11,421 bases of DNA. Source: Candidatus Omnitrophota bacterium. GTDB lineage: Bacteria > Omnitrophota > Gorgyraeia > 2-01-FULL-45-10. Where the stretch lies: the NCBI GenBank assembly GCA_003140915.1, contig PLLI01000032.1:1-11421 (forward strand), in the 5' to 3' direction. The notes beneath the pieces were generated by a model, which was not told the DNA's origin, did not search any database, and worked only from the letters and a program-made list of their open reading frames with translations. Within the stretch, counting starts at the first letter, position 1, and each line of letters opens with the position of its first letter. This document shows positions 8,169-11,421 of the stretch, one piece after another. The translations under genes and the position numbers were made by a program.

Positions 8169-9957
8169 AGATTTTCTGCCAATAACTCCGGAAGAAGTAA
8201 GTTCACGCGGATGGGACGGGCTCGATATTATAATAGTTACGGGCGATGCTTACGTTGACCACCCGTCCTACGGCGCGGCTGTGATGGGGCGCGTGCTTGA
8301 AGCAGACGGTTTCAAGGTAGGCATAATCCCTCAGCCTGACTGGAAGAGCACCAAAGATTTTATAAAACTCGGCAAACCCCGGCTATTTTTCGGGGTCACT
8401 TCCGGCAATCTTGACTCTATGCTTGCCAATTATACGCCGAACAGGAACCGCCGCCATGAAGACGAATATTCACCCGGCGGGAAAGCCGGCCTCCGGCCTG
8501 ACAGGGCGGTTATAATCTACACAAACCGGCTTAAAGAGGCGTTCCCAGGCGTCCCTGTCGTGATCGGTGGCGTGGAGGCAAGCTTAAGAAGGCTCGCTCA
8601 TTACGACTACTGGTCGGACAAGGTCCGCAAATCGATACTTCTCGACTCCAAGGCCGATATCCTTGTATACGGGATGGGCGAAAAACAAGCCCTTGAAATA
8701 GCCGGCCGCCTGAAGGCAGGCGCGGATATAAAAAATATCAACGATATACGCGGCACGGTTATTGCCCGATCTGATATAAAAGATATCGGCGAGCACATCA
8801 TGGTCCCTGCTTTTGATGAGGTTTTCAATAATAAGGACAAATTCAACGAGGCCTTTAAGACGATCTACCTCGAGGCCGATCCCCGAAGAGGGCGGACGAT
8901 AATCCAGCCACATGGCGGCAGATTTGTCATTCAGCTTCCACCGGCCGAGCCCTTAACAAAAGATGAGCTTGACCGGATATATCTTCTCGATTACGCCAGG
9001 GATTGGCATCCTGCCTACGACAGATCGAGCGGCATACCCGGTTTCGAAACCGTCCGGTTCTCGATCATATCCCACCGCGGGTGCTGCGGCGCCTGCAATT
9101 TTTGCTCATTATACCTGCACCAGGGACGCATCGTTCAATCGCGAAGCCCGGATTCTATCCTGGAAGAAGTCCGGATCTTAAGCGAGCGGCCTGATTTCAA
9201 AGGGACGATCACAGATATTGGCGGGCCTACGGCCAACATGTTTCTGGCCGTTTGCAAAGAGTGGAATAGAAATGGCGCCTGCAAAGGCAGGCAATGCCTC
9301 ATGCCGTCAAAGTGCAAGGATCTGTCCATAGATTACAAAAAGACAATACGATTATGGGAGGCCGTGCGAAAGCTCCCGAAAGTCAAGCACCTGTTTATAG
9401 GAAGCGGCCTCAGGTACGACCTGTTGGCAGACAAAGAAGCGGCCGAATATTTGAAAGAGCTTTGCCGTCATCATATAAGCGGACGCCTGAAGGTGGCGCC
9501 CGAACATACCGAAGATCCGGCCCTTAAGTTAATGAACAAACCTTCTTTCGGGGTCTACGAAGAATTCACGACAAAATTCAATATCGCAAACACGGCGGTC
9601 AATAAAAAACAATTTTTGGTAAACTATATCATCAGCGGCCACCCGGGCTGCACGCTTGAAGATTCGTTAAATCTATCCCTCGCCCTCATGAAGAAACATA
9701 TCCATCCGGAGCAAATACAGGATTTCATACCTTTACCTATGACAATGTCCGGCTGCATGTACTATACCGGAAAAGACCCTTTGACAGGCAGAAGTCTCTA
9801 CGTTGCCAGGGGATTGCGCGAGCGAAAGCTACAGAGGGCGCTTGTTCAATACGATAACCCGGACAATAGACGATATGTGATAGAGGCCCTAAAAAAACTG
9901 GGTAAGATGGAACTAAGTAAACTTTTCTTTGCAAAAAGGCATAAAAATGCAAAATAG
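8161..9957 (+). CDS. YgiQ-family radical SAM protein
   Basis: A 598-residue protein of the YgiQ (UPF0313) family. The N-terminal part (about 15-180) has DAYVDHPSYGAAVMGRVLE and GGVEASLRRLAHYDYWSD, the signature of the family's B12-binding-like domain. The radical SAM core begins near 300 with SHRGCCGACNFCS: C308, C312 and C315 bind the [4Fe-4S] cluster that cleaves S-adenosylmethionine. C374, C379 and C385 (ACKGRQCLMPSKC) are extra cysteines typical of the family. KVAPEHTEDPALKLMNKP (444-461) and YFISGHPG-like YIISGHPG (489-496) are also family marks. The reaction is unknown. It is shorter than E. coli YgiQ (739), mostly at the C-terminus. GAGG at 8148-8151 and an 8-base overlap with the HAD gene support the ATG at 8161. 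Confidence 0.93.
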   Translation: MNEDFLPITPEEVSSRGWDGLDIIIVTGDAYVDHPSYGAAVMGRVLEADGFKVGIIPQPDWKSTKDFIKLGKPRLFFGVTSGNLDSMLANYTPNRNRRHEDEYSPGGKAGLRPDRAVIIYTNRLKEAFPGVPVVIGGVEASLRRLAHYDYWSDKVRKSILLDSKADILVYGMGEKQALEIAGRLKAGADIKNINDIRGTVIARSDIKDIGEHIMVPAFDEVFNNKDKFNEAFKTIYLEADPRRGRTIIQPHGGRFVIQLPPAEPLTKDELDRIYLLDYARDWHPAYDRSSGIPGFETVRFSIISHRGCCGACNFCSLYLHQGRIVQSRSPDSILEEVRILSERPDFKGTITDIGGPTANMFLAVCKEWNRNGACKGRQCLMPSKCKDLSIDYKKTIRLWEAVRKLPKVKHLFIGSGLRYDLLADKEAAEYLKELCRHHISGRLKVAPEHTEDPALKLMNKPSFGVYEEFTTKFNIANTAVNKKQFLVNYIISGHPGCTLEDSLNLSLALMKKHIHPEQIQDFIPLPMTMSGCMYYTGKDPLTGRSLYVARGLRERKLQRALVQYDNPDNRRYVIEALKKLGKMELSKLFFAKRHKNAK

Positions 9958-11224
9958 AAGACCAAGTCTGTTATTGGCAGATTCAAAAGGCAAGATATTC
10001 ACCCACCCTGGGCTGGAAGCTGCCGGAATGAAGGCAGGCCTATTTTTCAGGCTGGGCGCACACGAGCTCATCAAGCTGCCTGCGGGAAGCCAGCTATTTA
10101 AATTACCGGACCGAAGTCCTGTCGGCTACGATCCACGAGCAAAAGATTTCATAAACGTCGCCGGCGCCTGCGTAGTAGCCGCATTTTCAGCACCCGGCCA
10201 TACGCTAACCTATAGCACCTCTTACCGGGAATATAAAAAAATAAGGCCTCTGCCATTATTTTCATATGGTGCATGCGCTCTATACAAGGAAGAGGTCTAT
10301 GTCGCAGCAGTGCGCATTGACAGAGACCGGCGGCACGATTCTACTCTTATAGATTCCACATTAGTACGAAAAAATATCGGGAAATTTAAAAAAATTTTCC
10401 GCGGGAATAGGCTTGTAAAACATCTTGCCGTATGCGCTACAAGCTACGGCTGTCCGAATGCGCAGAATTTCTTTTTATCGCGGTATGAGGCGCCGCTCCC
10501 GACGTCGCCTTCATGTAACGCCGCGTGCGCGGGATGCATTTCGTATCAAAGGGGGCCTATCCGCTGCAGCCAGCCGCGAATAAAATTTGTTCCGACAGCA
10601 GAAGAGGTTACCGAAATAGCGCTCTTTCATATTGCCAATGTAAAAAATCCTATCGTCAGTTTCGGACAGGGTTGTGAGGGCGAGCCGCTGATCCGGGACA
10701 GGCTGCTTGAAGAGGCGATCATAAATATAAGGAGCAGAACGGGCAAAGGAACGATAAACCTGAATACGAACGGAAGCAGTCCGGCCGTATTATCGAGGCT
10801 TTTCAACGCGGGTCTTGATACTGTTAGGATAAGCCTGAATAGCGCACGGGAAGAATATTATTCACGTTATTACCGCCCCAACGGATATTCATTCAGGGAT
10901 GTCATGAAATCTATATATCTCTCTAAAAAAATTGGCGGATTCGTTTCTTTAAACTACCTTACGATGCCCGGTTTCACCGATTCCCGCGACGAGATCGATT
11001 CGATAACCGCACTTATCGCAAAATACCGCGTGGACATGATCCAGTGGCGGAACTTAAACTACGATCCTCTTTTATATTTTAAAGTATTAAAGATGCCCGC
11101 ACCCGGAACCGGCGGCATGATGGGAATAAAGCAGGAAATCGGTTATTTGGAAAAACGTATTCCGGGATTAAAGATGGGATACTTTAACCCCGCCCTTTCT
11201 TACCACAGACAAGCTGCGCTTTAG
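9947..11224 (+). CDS. Radical SAM protein of unknown function
   Basis: A 425-residue protein. The N-terminal 160 residues have LIKLPAGSQLFKLPDRSPVG (41-60), seen in a family of uncharacterised radical SAM proteins from anaerobes. The core starts at PSCNAACAGCIS with C190, C194 and C197 for the [4Fe-4S] cluster. SFGQGCEGEPLI (238-249) and NLNTNGS (271-277) match the SAM-contacting strands, and DTVRISLNSA (291-300) follows. Additional cysteines C163, C169, C207 and C243 could hold another cluster or thioether site; this is speculation. ATG 9947 is chosen because AAAAAGG lies 7 bases upstream; a TTG at 9929 is in frame but lacks a site. It overlaps the YgiQ gene by 11 bases. The last codons form one arm of a terminator hairpin. 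Confidence 0.87.
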   Translation: MQNRRPSLLLADSKGKIFTHPGLEAAGMKAGLFFRLGAHELIKLPAGSQLFKLPDRSPVGYDPRAKDFINVAGACVVAAFSAPGHTLTYSTSYREYKKIRPLPLFSYGACALYKEEVYVAAVRIDRDRRHDSTLIDSTLVRKNIGKFKKIFRGNRLVKHLAVCATSYGCPNAQNFFLSRYEAPLPTSPSCNAACAGCISYQRGPIRCSQPRIKFVPTAEEVTEIALFHIANVKNPIVSFGQGCEGEPLIRDRLLEEAIINIRSRTGKGTINLNTNGSSPAVLSRLFNAGLDTVRISLNSAREEYYSRYYRPNGYSFRDVMKSIYLSKKIGGFVSLNYLTMPGFTDSRDEIDSITALIAKYRVDMIQWRNLNYDPLLYFKVLKMPAPGTGGMMGIKQEIGYLEKRIPGLKMGYFNPALSYHRQAAL

Positions 11225-11239
11225 AAAGGGCGGGGTTAA
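11184..11239. terminator. Bidirectional hairpin terminator between convergent genes
   Basis: TTAACCCCGCCCTTTCT (11184-11200) and AGAAAGGGCGGGGTTAA (11223-11239) form a perfect 17-bp stem with a 22-base loop. The left arm lies in the coding end of the radical SAM gene. The right arm includes part of its stop codon (11222-11224) and the whole stop of the convergent helicase gene (11236-11238). No clear U tract follows on either strand, so it is not a textbook intrinsic terminator; a long GC-rich stem between convergent genes still suggests transcription end or mRNA 3' protection. Confidence 0.62.
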
Positions 11240-11421
11240 CCCTCGCGCAGCTGCTTCTCCGCGTCGATGACGTCGCGGTTCATCATACGGATAGCCCCCT
11301 TGATCCTTCCGGCGAGAACGGGGGAGATGGGCGCGTCGTTTATCTCGCGCAGTATCTGGATCGCCATCCTGAAATAACGTATGACCTCGCCCTCGTCCGT
11401 ATCCGTGAGGTCGAGGATCTT
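11236..11421 (-). CDS. Ski2-like DEAD/DEAH RNA helicase, C-terminal DSHCT-like fragment
   Basis: The last 61 codons of a - strand gene whose remainder lies beyond the right edge. The peptide reads ILDLTDTDEGEVIRYFRMAI and continues QILREINDAP, then a basic AGRIKGAIRMMNRDVID stretch and a charged end. The 'EGEVIRYFRMAIQILREI' part matches the helical DSHCT domain at the C-terminus of Mtr4/Ski2-type RNA helicases (commonly EGDxVRxxRxxIDLLRQI). Such helicases unwind structured RNA for decay or processing. No helicase motor motif is within view, so the call rests on this short similarity. The gene converges on the radical SAM gene, with 11 bases between the stop codons. Confidence 0.55.
   Translation of the reverse strand, partial: KILDLTDTDEGEVIRYFRMAIQILREINDAPISPVLAGRIKGAIRMMNRDVIDAEKQLREG

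Noticed and set aside
9929..9946. TTG at 9929 as start of the second radical SAM gene
   Set aside because: No ribosome binding site precedes it, while AAAAAGG stands 7 bases before the ATG at 9947; it adds only six residues.

Overview
The window is a densely coding stretch of bacterial DNA with no gap over 300 bases. Every complete gene is on the + strand; one partial gene on the - strand converges from the right edge. Three things suggest an anaerobe: the tail of a complex-I-like/group 4 hydrogenase ferredoxin subunit, a [NiFe]-hydrogenase maturation protease, and two radical SAM proteins. Frequent ATA and AGG codons, an 'NIWGDD'-type ATP synthase a subunit and the general gene content would fit an uncultured PVC-side lineage such as Omnitrophota. 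That placement is an inference from pattern memory and is not proven here.

Region 1 (1-655): the C-terminus of a 4Fe-4S ferredoxin-type subunit overlaps a hycI-type endopeptidase gene. These look like the end of a membrane-bound, energy-converting [NiFe]-hydrogenase operon. A compact element with two copies of the palindrome CTGTCC-N-GGACAG closes the region. It starts inside the last codons of hycI and ends at the ribosome binding site of the next gene.

Region 2 (667-7056): a complete F1Fo ATP synthase operon in the order atpZ-atpB-atpE-atpF-atpH-atpA-atpG-atpD-atpC, with overlaps or short gaps throughout. It encodes the membrane part (a, c, b), the stalk (delta, gamma, epsilon) and the catalytic head (alpha, beta). 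Oddities are a TTG start for atpZ, a second arginine beside the stator arginine in the a subunit, an alanine replacing the first P-loop glycine in alpha, an 11-bp hairpin across the atpG stop codon, and an epsilon subunit lacking its C-terminal inhibitory domain. The c subunit residues favour protons over sodium. With the hydrogenase upstream, the layout fits a simple chain in which ferredoxin oxidation produces H2 and an ion gradient that the ATP synthase uses.

Region 3 (7081-11224): four tightly packed genes follow: a PPC/DUF296-domain protein, a HAD-IB phosphatase, a YgiQ-family radical SAM protein and a second radical SAM protein of unknown function. Each of the last three overlaps the stop of the gene before it, so they are probably translationally coupled. 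Their joint role is unknown; this is the least explained part of the window.

Region 4 (11184-11421): a 17-bp perfect inverted repeat lies across the convergent 3' ends of the second radical SAM gene and a - strand gene whose C-terminus resembles the DSHCT domain of Ski2-like RNA helicases. It probably acts as a shared, two-way transcription terminator.
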